This document shows, piece after piece, positions 23,501 to 32,025 of a stretch of 47,225 nucleotides of DNA. This DNA is from WVXP01 sp964348095 (GTDB lineage: Bacteria > Desulfobacterota > BSN033 > WVXP01). The position numbers and the translations under genes are program-made. Every line of letters begins with the position of its first letter. The stretch's first letter is position 1. The notes beneath the pieces were generated by a model that searched no databases, was not told the origin of the DNA, and saw only the letters and a list, made by a program, of their open reading frames with translations. The stretch is from contig CAYGBK010000020.1 in NCBI GenBank assembly GCA_964348095.1, forward strand, positions 1 to 47,225, written 5' to 3'.

Positions 23501-23879
23501 GTGCTCCCCTTTTGCTCCCGGTTATGCAGGCCCTCCTATTATTATCTTACAGGTGATAGAGAAGATTTTAAAGGAAAATAGCCACACTCAATACCCCAAC
23601 ACCGGGAAGCATCCCTTCTTTGTCACACAGAAGCGAAATCATTTGGCCACCTCGATTCTCGATCATTCTTTCTCAGCTCCGCCTGTGGAATATGATTTGA
23701 CGGCCTCCAGGACTCTACCCTATAATCGATCGAAAGACCCAAAACTCTCGGATTGGCTCGCTGGTTATTCTGGAAGATCGACTTGACCTTTTCGCACCTG
23801 CCGAACTCTGCAGGGATTCCATCGGGAATTGATCCATTCCGTAGGATCCCCCTGCTAACAGGGAAAGAGAAAAAGGAAA
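23501..23879. other. Divergent spacer, promoter region of the flavoprotein gene
   Basis: The 379 bases hold a good plus-strand promoter (23697-23726) and a small hairpin CCCTG-ctaa-CAGGG just before the flavoprotein ribosome site. A weak minus-strand promoter for the acyl-CoA dehydrogenase (TTTAAA, 17 bases, TAAGAT) may also be present. A plus-strand frame of 95 codons crosses the promoter and is not accepted. Confidence 0.5.
23697..23726 (+). promoter_or_regulatory. Sigma70-type promoter for flavoprotein operon
   Basis: TTGACG (23697-23702) and a perfect TATAAT (23721-23726) are 18 bases apart. The leader to the ATG at 23880 would be about 145 bases. Confidence 0.6.
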
Positions 23880-25574
23880 ATGGAAAAGCATGAGGTTTTT
23901 GAGACTGATGTTCTGATCGTAGGAGGAGGCGGTGCTGGGGTTCGCGCCGCCATCGAGGCCTCTAACTGCGGAGCAGAAGTCTGCCTCGTCAGCAAAGGGC
24001 CTATAGCCAGATCGGGGTTAACTCCCCTGGCCTATCCGTCCCTGCAGGCGGCGTTTGGTACCAACGACTCCCGGGATAACCCAGAGGTTCATTATCAGGA
24101 CATCATTGCCCAGGGCAGAGGCCTCTCAGATCAGAATCTGGCACGGGTCCTGGCCGACGAGAGCATTTCGAGAGCTATGGACCTCGAGGGTTTCGGTATC
24201 AAATTCAGGAAACAAGACGGAAGACTCTTTCAAGTTCATCACCCAGGCCAGACCTATCCGAGAAACCTATGGATAGTGGGCGGAGGATTTGGACTGATTC
24301 AAGGGCTCAAAAAAGAACTCCTTCGCTGCTCGAAGACAAAGATCTTTGAAGACTTCTGCGTGTCCCACTTATTGAAGGATAAGGGTGAGGTAGTCGGAGC
24401 ATTTGGTTTGAACATGAGAGATGGACGATTCTATGCCATCGCCGCAAAGGCTACCGTCCTCTGCTGCGGGGGTTATGAAGAACTCTGGGGAAACAGTGAC
24501 GCCGCTCCCGATTCGACGGGAGATGGTGTTTTTCTAGGATTCCAGGCAGGGGCAGAGGTGATTGATCTCGAAATGGTGCAGTATTACCCGACCGTACTCG
24601 CGTACCCTGAATCTGTCAAGGGTGTACTGATACACTATGAGACATTTCTGGAAAGACGATACCTTGATTTCAGATTGGTGAATAACAACGAGAGAGAATT
24701 CTTGCCGGAAGGGCCTCTTCCCGCTCGAGATGACTTGATGCGACTCATATTGGCGGAAATCGAGAAGGGACAGGGCACCAAACACAATGCAGTCTACATT
24801 GATCCCCTTCGATCATCCAAGAGCCAGGATGAAATCAACGATCTCATTCATCAATTCCTTGAAGGCCCGAATAGGAATCTAAGGAAGTTGGGAATAGAAA
24901 TTCGCAAGGATCGCCTTGAAGTGAGTCCCGCTGTGCATCACACCCTTGGGGGTGTCCGAATCAATGAAAAAACTGAAACGTCAGTCCCAGGCCTGTTTGC
25001 TGCGGGAGAGAACGCAAGCAATCTCCATGGAGGAAACCGGATATCTGGAAACGCCCTGTCGGAGACTCAGGTCTTTGGCGCGAGAGCAGGAAAATACGCA
25101 GCCAGGTATTCCGAGAAAAAGGGGCGTATTTCTCCGTCTTCAGGGGAAATCAGACAAGGAATCCATGAATGGATTCGATTCTTAGAGAAGAAAGGAAAGG
25201 GCTGCCGTCCTCTGCTTTTCAAGCAGGAATTGAAGCAGGCTATGGACCGGTTCATTGGGCCCAATCGAAATCAAGAGGGCATGGAGAAGGCCCTTCAAAG
25301 GGTTTCCGATCTTAAACAGAATGGTCTGACCAACGTCGAGGCGACCGGTGAGAGAGTTTACAACCTGGACTGGCGCGACGCCATGGAAGTTTTCATGATG
25401 CTAGATTTAGCTGAGCTAGTGATTCGGTCGGCTTTGTTGAGAAGGGAGACTCGTGGTCACCATTTTCGCAGTGACTATCCAGAAACCTCAAACAGACCTC
25501 AGCATACCCTCATCACAAAAAGAGGTCAAAAAGTCACGGTGAACCATACCCCGGTGAAGGTGCTCAACCCTTAG
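23880..25574 (+). CDS. Fumarate reductase/succinate dehydrogenase-type flavoprotein
   Basis: This 564-residue protein is an FAD-binding oxidoreductase of the FrdA/SdhA superfamily. It has VLIVGGGGAGVRAAIEA near residues 11-27, PAVHHTLGGVRIN with a candidate active-site His, and LFAAGENA...NRISGNALSET in the FAD-binding C-terminal part. The place where SdhA carries its FAD-linking His (usually RSHTxAAQGG) reads RSGLTPLAYP, so FAD is probably not covalently bound. A partner 2Fe-2S protein starts 10 bases downstream. No membrane anchor or complete iron-sulfur subunit is present, so it is not a standard respiratory complex II. The substrate may be an enoate-type compound (inference). Confidence 0.87.
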   Translation: MEKHEVFETDVLIVGGGGAGVRAAIEASNCGAEVCLVSKGPIARSGLTPLAYPSLQAAFGTNDSRDNPEVHYQDIIAQGRGLSDQNLARVLADESISRAMDLEGFGIKFRKQDGRLFQVHHPGQTYPRNLWIVGGGFGLIQGLKKELLRCSKTKIFEDFCVSHLLKDKGEVVGAFGLNMRDGRFYAIAAKATVLCCGGYEELWGNSDAAPDSTGDGVFLGFQAGAEVIDLEMVQYYPTVLAYPESVKGVLIHYETFLERRYLDFRLVNNNEREFLPEGPLPARDDLMRLILAEIEKGQGTKHNAVYIDPLRSSKSQDEINDLIHQFLEGPNRNLRKLGIEIRKDRLEVSPAVHHTLGGVRINEKTETSVPGLFAAGENASNLHGGNRISGNALSETQVFGARAGKYAARYSEKKGRISPSSGEIRQGIHEWIRFLEKKGKGCRPLLFKQELKQAMDRFIGPNRNQEGMEKALQRVSDLKQNGLTNVEATGERVYNLDWRDAMEVFMMLDLAELVIRSALLRRETRGHHFRSDYPETSNRPQHTLITKRGQKVTVNHTPVKVLNP

Positions 25575-25584
25575 GATAGCTCCG

Positions 25585-25902
25585 ATGACTGATAAACATG
25601 TCCGTGCGAAGGTCTTCAGACAGTCGGCACGGAATAGACTCAGAAGGATTGACACGTTCAACGTTCCTTATCGAAAGGGAATGACTGTCCACACGCTGCT
25701 CCAATACATATATGAACATAGCGAACCTTCCCTGGCGTTTAGGGATTATCGTTGTGGTCGGGGGATCTGTAATGCCTGCCGTCTGAGAATCAATGGAAGG
25801 GTCTCACGGTCATGCGAGAGACTCGTCAGACCGGGAGAGGAGGTACTTCTAGAACCTATAAACGATCGAATCATCAGAGATCTGGTCGTTGAAGGGGATT
25901 GA
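25585..25902 (+). CDS. 2Fe-2S protein, equal to the N-terminal half of SdhB/FrdB
   Basis: The 105-residue protein has DYRCGRGICNACRLRINGRV with Cys57, Cys62 and Cys65, and the fourth ligand Cys77 (RSC), which is the plant-type [2Fe-2S] fold seen in the N-terminal domain of FrdB/SdhB. The C-terminal domain that would hold the 4Fe-4S and 3Fe-4S clusters is absent: the gene ends with a proper stop and no remnant follows. It lies 10 bases after the flavoprotein gene, so the two form a minimal pair in which this protein carries electrons to or from the FAD. Confidence 0.88.
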   Translation: MTDKHVRAKVFRQSARNRLRRIDTFNVPYRKGMTVHTLLQYIYEHSEPSLAFRDYRCGRGICNACRLRINGRVSRSCERLVRPGEEVLLEPINDRIIRDLVVEGD

Positions 25903-25937
25903 ACCTCCAGCTTTAGTCTATCTGTAGCATCTCGTCC

Positions 25938-26642
25938 CTAGAGACCTAGGAACGCCTTTTTAACGATATCGGTTTCAAGAAGCTTCTCGCCCAATCCCTC
26001 GTGGATGGTTCGACCTGTCTGGAGCACATACCCCCTGTCCGCCATTTCCAGCGCCTCTCTCACGTTCTGTTCGACGAGTAGGATAGTCTTACCTTCTTCT
26101 TTCAACTTGCTCACCGCCCCCAACATCTCATCCACCAATCGCGGCATGAGTCCCAGGGATGGCTCATCTAACATCAGCATCTTCGGGTTTGACATCAGAC
26201 CTCTCCCGATGGCCAGCATTTGCTGCTCCCCGCCGCTCAATGTTCCACCCAATTGTTTCTTCCTCGTTTTCAAAATGGGAAAGAGGTTGAAAACATGATC
26301 CAGGTTTCTGCCGATCTCTTCCTCATCATCGATGATGTAAGCTCCCAATCTCAGGTTCTCCTCGACAGAGAGCGGACCGAATATACGCCTCTCCTCCGGC
26401 ACATAGGTAATTCCATTTCTGACTATGTCGACTGTAGAGCTCCGGGTGATATCTCTATCCTCGAACGTAATGCTCCCACTCGTGGGATGGAGATTTCCGG
26501 CGACTGTTTTCAGTAGGGTCGTCTTTCCCGACCCGTTTGCCCCAACGATCGAAATCAGTTCGCCCCGACGAACATTGAACGAGACGTCGTGAATCACCGG
26601 AACCCCGCTGTACCGAACTTCGATCTTGTCAACCTTTAGCAT
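25938..26642 (-). CDS. livF: LivF-type ABC transporter ATP-binding protein
   Basis: This 234-residue ATPase of a branched-chain-amino-acid-type importer has Walker A GANGSGKTT, the signature LSGGEQQMLA and Walker B MLMLDEPSLGL. The start is the internal ATG at 26642, giving MLKVDKIEVRY; the longer frame only covers the end of livG. It overlaps livG by 14 bases. It is the last gene of livKHMGF. The family imports branched-chain amino acids, but related systems import aromatic and dicarboxylic acids, which would fit this window. Confidence 0.92.
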   Translation of the reverse strand: MLKVDKIEVRYSGVPVIHDVSFNVRRGELISIVGANGSGKTTLLKTVAGNLHPTSGSITFEDRDITRSSTVDIVRNGITYVPEERRIFGPLSVEENLRLGAYIIDDEEEIGRNLDHVFNLFPILKTRKKQLGGTLSGGEQQMLAIGRGLMSNPKMLMLDEPSLGLMPRLVDEMLGAVSKLKEEGKTILLVEQNVREALEMADRGYVLQTGRTIHEGLGEKLLETDIVKKAFLGL

Positions 26643-27357
26643 ATTTTTCACCCAGGTAAGCTTTGATGACCCGTTTATCATTTGCGACCTCCTGGGGCTT
26701 TCCCTCCACGATTTTCTGGCCTCCATCCAACACGATCACACGCTGGGAAATAGGCATGACAACTTCCATGACGTGTTCTGTCAGAAAGAGGGTCAGGTCC
26801 TTCATCTCATAGATTTTCCGAAGCAGGGCAACCATCTCATCGGTTTCCTTTGGGGTCAAACCCGCTGCAACTTCATCGAGCATGAGAAGTTCCGGTTTGG
26901 TCGCAAGGGCCATGGCAAGGCCAACGCGCTTCTGGCTGGCGATAGGCAACTCGGTCAAGTATGCCTCGGCGTATTCCTCTAATCCGAGAACATCAAGAAT
27001 CTCAAAAGCGTAATCCCGAGCGATCTCGCGATTGGAAGTCCTGCAAAATGACCCGACCATGACATTTTCCAGCACCGTAAGGTATCCTGAAATGCTCATA
27101 ACCTGAAAGGTCCTGCCGATTCCCTCCCGGCTGGTCTGAAAAGGCTTGAAACCGGTGATGTCCTTTCCCTTGAATCTGACTGAACCCTGGGCCGGCCTAT
27201 AATACCCGACAATACAGTTGAATAGCGTGGTCTTTCCTGCGCCGTTTGGACCGATCAATCCGACAATTTCACCCTTTTCAATCTCAAAGGAGATCTGGTT
27301 GTTCGCAACCACGCCGCCAAAATCCTTGGTCAAGTCAGTCACTTCCAAAAGTGCCAT
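26629..27357 (-). CDS. livG: LivG-type ABC transporter ATP-binding protein
   Basis: This 242-residue ATPase has Walker A GPNGAGKTT, the LivG-type IGRTFQ after the Q-loop region, and Walker B LLMLDEVAAGL. The ABC signature is unusual: where LSxGQ is expected it reads ELPIASQKR, that is, an IASQ form; related Liv ATPases often have LPxGxQR here. The ATG at 27357 has GGAGA upstream; the open frame upstream runs into livM. It lies 14 bases after livM and overlaps livF. Confidence 0.91.
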   Translation of the reverse strand: MALLEVTDLTKDFGGVVANNQISFEIEKGEIVGLIGPNGAGKTTLFNCIVGYYRPAQGSVRFKGKDITGFKPFQTSREGIGRTFQVMSISGYLTVLENVMVGSFCRTSNREIARDYAFEILDVLGLEEYAEAYLTELPIASQKRVGLAMALATKPELLMLDEVAAGLTPKETDEMVALLRKIYEMKDLTLFLTEHVMEVVMPISQRVIVLDGGQKIVEGKPQEVANDKRVIKAYLGEKYAKG

Positions 27358-27371
27358 GGAAATCTTCTCTC

Positions 27372-28364
27372 CTAAGTTTTTCGCCGAACTCTCTCGATCA
27401 ATCCCCAGATTCCCCTGGGTTCGTACCCTGATATTACCATCACCATCAAGCTGTAAATCATGAAGTCTACCCCGAGTATTCCGCTTCCCCCAAGCCAGGC
27501 GCCCAAATAACGATCCAGAGGAATCAGAATCAGCGCGCCGATTATCGGACCCCACATCGATCCGGCTCCACCGATCATCGTCATCAAGGCGATCATAACG
27601 GATAGTTCGAGATGCATCACTGAAAAGGGGTCAATATAGTTATAGTAGACGGTGTAAAAAGCTCCGCCCAAACCTGCGAATACCCCAGTAATGCAATAGG
27701 CTTTGACCTTCACCCATTGGATATTGATTCCCAAACTTTCTGCAAGATCCTCACTCGCATTTATGGCTCGCAACTGAAAACCCAACCTCGATTTCCTGAA
27801 CCAGTTCATGAAGAAAATAGCTCCCATGACGAGGAAGAAGGCGAAATAATGATAGTAGATCGGGGAGGCGAACTGCATATAGAGGAAGTCCGGTGTTTCC
27901 CTTAGTGGCAACTCTACGCCCCGAGCCCCACCGATCAAATCCCAGTTGATGAACAGTTGCTGCCACACAAGGGAGACCGCAATCGTCGCAATCGCAAAGT
28001 AATGACCCCTCAGCCGAAATAAGAAATAACCGAGAATGAAGGACTCAACCGTCGCGACAATCACGCCGACAGGGGTGGATAACCAGAAGGGGATATCCCA
28101 CCAGACGATGAATAAAGCGACAGTGTAAGCTGACATGCCAACATTCTTTGCCTGCCCCAGGGCGACCTGTCCGCCGTACCCTCCGATGAGATTCCATCCC
28201 AGGCCATAGAGGCAGAAAATGAGGAACTGGATCATGACCGCCTGGGCAAAGGATCCCTTTGTGACCCAGGGGAAAAGGACGCAGAAAATAACAAAGCTGG
28301 AGAACCCAATCCGCTCTGAGATCGGCAGATCTCCGAATGATAAGGCGTCTTTCAGGAATCTCAT
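27372..28364 (-). CDS. livM: LivM-type ABC transporter permease
   Basis: This 330-residue permease has about nine membrane helices. GGYGGQVALGQAKNVGMSAY early and RAINASEDLAESLGIN in the cytoplasmic loop are the LivM landmarks, the latter contacting the ATPases. The ATG at 28364 gives MRFLKDALSF; an upstream start would overlap livH. It starts four bases after the livH stop. Confidence 0.91.
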   Translation of the reverse strand: MRFLKDALSFGDLPISERIGFSSFVIFCVLFPWVTKGSFAQAVMIQFLIFCLYGLGWNLIGGYGGQVALGQAKNVGMSAYTVALFIVWWDIPFWLSTPVGVIVATVESFILGYFLFRLRGHYFAIATIAVSLVWQQLFINWDLIGGARGVELPLRETPDFLYMQFASPIYYHYFAFFLVMGAIFFMNWFRKSRLGFQLRAINASEDLAESLGINIQWVKVKAYCITGVFAGLGGAFYTVYYNYIDPFSVMHLELSVMIALMTMIGGAGSMWGPIIGALILIPLDRYLGAWLGGSGILGVDFMIYSLMVMVISGYEPRGIWGLIERVRRKT

Positions 28365-28368
28365 CTGT

Positions 28369-29232
28369 CTACTGCCAACCGAAAAGACCCTGCGGTTTGA
28401 ATATGACAACCAAAAAGAAGGTGAGGTAGATCAAGGCGAATTTATGCTGCGGGCCGACATAGGTGCCACCGAGATCGATGATCAGCCCCATGATCAGCCC
28501 CGCCATGAAAGCCCCCTTTATCGATCCAAATCCACCCAATGCTACCGTTGCAAAAGCGATCATGACAAAAAGAAGTCCTACAGTGGGAAAGACGTAATAG
28601 AAATTGGTGAGTAAAGCACCGGCAATCCCCACTGTCGCCCCGCCCAACCCCCAGGCCAGACCTCGCATCTTCTCCGTGTCTATGCCCATGTAACTTGCAG
28701 CCTCAACGTCTAAGGCTGTCGCTTTCAATGCCATACCCAGGCGTGTGTGGTTGATCAGCCAGTAGATAACGGAAAAGCATATGACGCTGAGAATGGCGGT
28801 CCCTAACCTGGAATAGCTCAGGACGACCGACCCCAGCTTGGCGCTCTTACCGATTAACAGTCCATGTTCCAGGGTCTTGTAATCAGGGCCAAAGATGAAC
28901 AGAGCGAGATATCTCAGAAAAATCATTAGACCGAAGGTACCCAAGAGCTGGGCAAGCATAGGCCCCCGCAACAGGTATCTGACAAGCAGATAATACGAGC
29001 TGAGACCCAAAACAAGACCGACGAACGCTGCTATTGGGAGGGTCAAGAGTGGTTCGATCGACAGAAACGTCGATGTAAGGAATGCCGTATACATCCCCAC
29101 CATGAGGAACTCTCCGTGGGCGAAATTCACGATATTCATTACGCCGAATATTATGGCAAGCCCGAGAGCGACCAAGGCGAAAAGCATCCCCATCAGTAAC
29201 CCGGATACGATAGCTGGCAAAAGGATTTCCAT
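28369..29232 (-). CDS. livH: LivH-type ABC transporter permease
   Basis: This 287-residue permease has the LivH N-terminus MEILLPAIVSGLLMG, GVMNIVNFAHGEFLM near residues 30-44 and the coupling-loop segment LKATALDVEAASYMGID. About eight membrane helices are visible. It follows livK after 96 bases holding a strong hairpin (29262-29298), which may set the ratio of binding protein to membrane parts. Confidence 0.92.
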   Translation of the reverse strand: MEILLPAIVSGLLMGMLFALVALGLAIIFGVMNIVNFAHGEFLMVGMYTAFLTSTFLSIEPLLTLPIAAFVGLVLGLSSYYLLVRYLLRGPMLAQLLGTFGLMIFLRYLALFIFGPDYKTLEHGLLIGKSAKLGSVVLSYSRLGTAILSVICFSVIYWLINHTRLGMALKATALDVEAASYMGIDTEKMRGLAWGLGGATVGIAGALLTNFYYVFPTVGLLFVMIAFATVALGGFGSIKGAFMAGLIMGLIIDLGGTYVGPQHKFALIYLTFFLVVIFKPQGLFGWQ

Positions 29233-29261
29233 ATGACCGTCCTAATCGAGTTGATACGAGA

Positions 29262-29298
29262 ATGAACCTACCCGAGCTCATGACTCGGGTAGGTTCAT
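29262..29298. repeat. 15-bp perfect hairpin between livK and livH
   Basis: ATGAACCTACCCGAG (29262-29276) and its exact complement (29284-29298) enclose a seven-base loop. No U-tract follows on the minus strand. In Liv and other binding-protein operons such hairpins protect the upstream mRNA and lower expression of the permease genes; that role is inferred. Confidence 0.75.
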
Positions 29299-29328
29299 CT
29301 CTAAGTCCAGGTGTGATGTTAGAGCCGG

Positions 29329-30654
29329 TTACTTCAGACCCGGCCACGGATAAATCAACTTTGATGTAGCCACGTCAAGGGGATAGATAATCTCTGGCTC
29401 CTTGGCCTGATATTGGACAATCAAACCACTGGACCAGGTATTCTGATTCGTCTCCCCTGCCGCAGTCTCGAAATTGATCCCTTTCCATGGCACAATCAAG
29501 TCAGCGCCGGGTATTTCGATTCTCTCGGCTGCCTCGCGAATGGCATCAGGATCAGTGGATCCCGCCTCATTGAGGACATAAGCCCATGCCTGCATACCGG
29601 TAAATGCCCGGGCAGAGGTCCCCATGAAATCGACGCCGGCCCTCTTCTTGAATTCCTCATTTATGTTCTGTGCAACCGGCTTCACGCCGAAGAGCTTTTT
29701 GGAGAATACGGTACGGTTGAGAATCCCTTCAGTAGACTCACCAAATGTCTCCATGAATTTAGGCTGATAGAAACCAACATCTTGTGACCAGAAAAGGTTG
29801 GCTTTTGCCTTGAACTCAATCATGGTCTTCGTCAAGAGAATCGCATCGGAAATATATGACGCAAACATGAGGACTTCTGGTTTCGGTGCCAAAAGCCTTC
29901 TCACCTCTGCCGTCAAATCGGGCGATTCATGAGGGTAGGATACATCCGACACTATTTTGTAACCCTTCTGCCCGGCGAATTCTTTGATCACGTCTCTGGT
30001 GGCCGCTCCCCATTCCGTGTTTTCCGTACACGAACCGATCTCATCGATGTCCTCTTTCGGCACAGCGCCGACGCCGGGTACCTTCCCTTGAGTCAGAAGA
30101 TCCATGAACTCAAAAAAGTCTCTGAGGAAGATTCTGTCATGCGGTGTCGCTCGGAAGAACCACTTATACCCCCTCTTGGTCAATTCAGGAGAGGTCGATT
30201 CTGGGTTGATCATGGGTATCTTGTACTGCTCACAGACGGTACTGACCGTCTTGGTGACCGAGCTATGATAAGATCCGCAGATGCCGGCGACCTTCTCATC
30301 GAGGATAAGCTTCTTCGCCAGGTCTGCTCCCCTGTCTGGCTCACCCCGATGATCTGCATGGATTAACTTAATCTTCGCACCTTTCAGACTTGGGATGCCT
30401 TCCCATTTTCCGATGGGAATGGGTAGGTTCGGCCATTTGTTGTTCACATAGTCCGCACACAGGTCAACGGCATCCCGAGACATCTTGCCAGCATGGGCAA
30501 CCGAACCGGAAAGCGGATAGATCACACCTATCTTCACCTCATCTGGTTTCGCTCGGCCAATTCCAATCCCCATTGACAGGGCTGTGCCGCCAACAAGTGC
30601 CCCCCCTGTCGTCTTCAGAAAAGTTCGACGGCTAATCTTCTTTTTCGCACCCAT
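29329..30654 (-). CDS. livK: LivK-type substrate-binding protein with Tat signal
   Basis: This 441-residue periplasmic binding protein of the leucine-binding family begins with a twin-arginine signal: Ser8-Arg9-Arg10-Thr-Phe-Leu-Lys, then a hydrophobic stretch ending near residue 34 (IGRAKPDE). The mature part begins VKIGVIYPLSGSVAHAG, the classical start of the fold. Most Liv binding proteins use the Sec route, so export folded by Tat is notable. The ATG has AAGGGGG upstream. It is the first gene of livKHMGF. The ligand is unknown; aromatic acids would suit the neighbouring ligases, amino acids are the default. Confidence 0.9.
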   Translation of the reverse strand: MGAKKKISRRTFLKTTGGALVGGTALSMGIGIGRAKPDEVKIGVIYPLSGSVAHAGKMSRDAVDLCADYVNNKWPNLPIPIGKWEGIPSLKGAKIKLIHADHRGEPDRGADLAKKLILDEKVAGICGSYHSSVTKTVSTVCEQYKIPMINPESTSPELTKRGYKWFFRATPHDRIFLRDFFEFMDLLTQGKVPGVGAVPKEDIDEIGSCTENTEWGAATRDVIKEFAGQKGYKIVSDVSYPHESPDLTAEVRRLLAPKPEVLMFASYISDAILLTKTMIEFKAKANLFWSQDVGFYQPKFMETFGESTEGILNRTVFSKKLFGVKPVAQNINEEFKKRAGVDFMGTSARAFTGMQAWAYVLNEAGSTDPDAIREAAERIEIPGADLIVPWKGINFETAAGETNQNTWSSGLIVQYQAKEPEIIYPLDVATSKLIYPWPGLK

Positions 30655-30953
30655 TTTAACCCCCTTTCATTTGCTGACTTCACTTCGGGTTTTCCAGTTG
30701 CGAGGTTCAAATACCCTCCTTTCTTGTTTAATCTAACGATCACTCAGCGAACCACCGAAAATGCGAGATTGCGTTCCCGTTTGCCAATCACAGCATTCCC
30801 ACTCGGTCCTGGCCCATAAACCCACTTCCCTAACAGACAGTAAATCACCTCCTTTCTTTGACCTGGTCAGGTCAGTTCACATAGAATCTCCTGTCCCCCA
30901 GGCTAGGCGTCGTCAAAAACCTATATCACATCCGTTTGCACCGTGTCGATGAA
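30655..30953. other. livK upstream region
   Basis: The 299 bases hold a near-perfect 16-base palindrome (30859-30874) and, on the minus strand, two ribosome-site-like sequences far from livK: AAAGGAGGTGAT at about 30842-30853 and AAAGGAGG at about 30716-30723. Each is followed by a short open frame of about 30-35 codons without ATG, which could be leader peptides or chance. No convincing -35/-10 pair was found. Confidence 0.45.
30859..30874. promoter_or_regulatory. 16-base palindrome, operator candidate for liv operon
   Basis: TGACCTGGTCAGGTCA is symmetric at seven of eight base pairs (TGACCTG/CAGGTCA). It lies about 200 bases before livK. The form suits a TetR- or GntR-type dimer site, but no regulator gene is nearby. 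Confidence 0.4.
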
Positions 30954-31757
30954 TCAGTCACCAAAGGCTTCATTCATATAATCAATCACTTCGACCAACC
31001 TCGCTACCAGATGGTCATGCAACTGTCTTCCCTTTTCGGCGCTCGCCAATGTCGGCCTGCCGTGAGCACCTCCTGACTTTCGAGTTGTCCCCTCGAGGTC
31101 CTCTGCCGGGCTCGGCACATAACACAGTGTATCTTTGGGATTTCTCGGGTCGACGTGATACAGTTTCCGTCCAGGCGGGTGATAGTCTCTCGCCCTATCC
31201 ATCTGCACGGCATGTGGCATAATATGCAACATATGGGACGTTTCTATCTCCTCAGCATGGCCAACCTCACCGAATTCAAGCCGGTCCGCAATCTCTTTTG
31301 ACATGTGCGCCGGATCATAAATAGCAACCTTTACACCGAGCTCGCGTTGGGCTCTCTCTGCGGCAATCTGAATCCATGGAACATTAGCTATTCTGTGACC
31401 ATTCACCACGACAAATCGCCGAAACCCTTGAGGTGCTAAAGAGCCAAATACATCGAAGAGGATTTCGATCAGCACATCGGGTCTTATAGAGATTGCCCCC
31501 GGCAAAGCCAGGTGATGGGGACTCCAGCCAAACCAAAGGGGAGGTGTTACAATCGCTTTCGTCTGTTTCGCCGCGTCCTCAGCCACCCTGATGGCCACCA
31601 TGCTGTCGGTTCCCACGGGGAGGTGAAACCCATGTTGCTCCACACTGCCTACGGGGATGACTACAAGGCCCCTCCCCTCATCACGGAGATGCCCGACCTC
31701 TTGCCAGGTCATCTCCTGAAGCCAAACCTTTGTCTCTGTTTTTCCCTTCGAAGCCAT
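30954..31757 (-). CDS. Creatininase-family amidohydrolase
   Basis: This 267-residue protein belongs to the creatininase/creatinine amidohydrolase fold. Metal-ligand motifs are VGSVEQHGFHLPVGTDSM (Glu, His, Asp), VVNGHRIANVP and HAEEIETSHML, in the order usual for the family. The family includes creatininase and enzymes of riboflavin and cofactor pathways (MftE, ArfB), so the name does not fix the substrate; a cyclic amide or N-formyl group is likely. The ATG at 31757 is chosen over a TTG at 31841, which lies in repeat-like sequence. It sits between livK and pxpC on the same strand. Confidence 0.85.
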   Translation of the reverse strand: MASKGKTETKVWLQEMTWQEVGHLRDEGRGLVVIPVGSVEQHGFHLPVGTDSMVAIRVAEDAAKQTKAIVTPPLWFGWSPHHLALPGAISIRPDVLIEILFDVFGSLAPQGFRRFVVVNGHRIANVPWIQIAAERAQRELGVKVAIYDPAHMSKEIADRLEFGEVGHAEEIETSHMLHIMPHAVQMDRARDYHPPGRKLYHVDPRNPKDTLCYVPSPAEDLEGTTRKSGGAHGRPTLASAEKGRQLHDHLVARLVEVIDYMNEAFGD

Positions 31758-31841
31758 GTCAGTCAATTTCCGCTCATAAAACTGCTTATCCCTGAAATAT
31801 CTATCCAGCCCTTGAAAAAGAAAGCTCTTGAATAGAAGCAA

Positions 31842-31985
31842 TTGCTCGTGGTCCGTTGTCCCTCGTCTGTTGTCTGCGGTGATGAATCACTAAGATCAGA
31901 ATCATAGCGAACAGATCTCTTTCCTAGGGTTAGAGCTGCAAGGCCAGTAGCAACTGACGACTGACACCCGACAACGGGCACCTGA
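31842..31985. repeat. Degenerate GAC/GTC-rich repeat tracts between two genes
   Basis: Two tracts, about 31843-31880 (GTGGTCCGTTGTCCCTCGTC) and 31949-31983 (GCAACTGACGACTGACACCC), are built from the same kind of short GACNNNNGACAAC-type units in opposite orientation. Together they frame about 70 bases of unassigned sequence. They look like degraded intergenic repeats. Confidence 0.4.
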
Positions 31986-32025
31986 AAAAGGGTTTCGAGC
32001 CGCAAAAGACGATCTTTTCAGGCTG

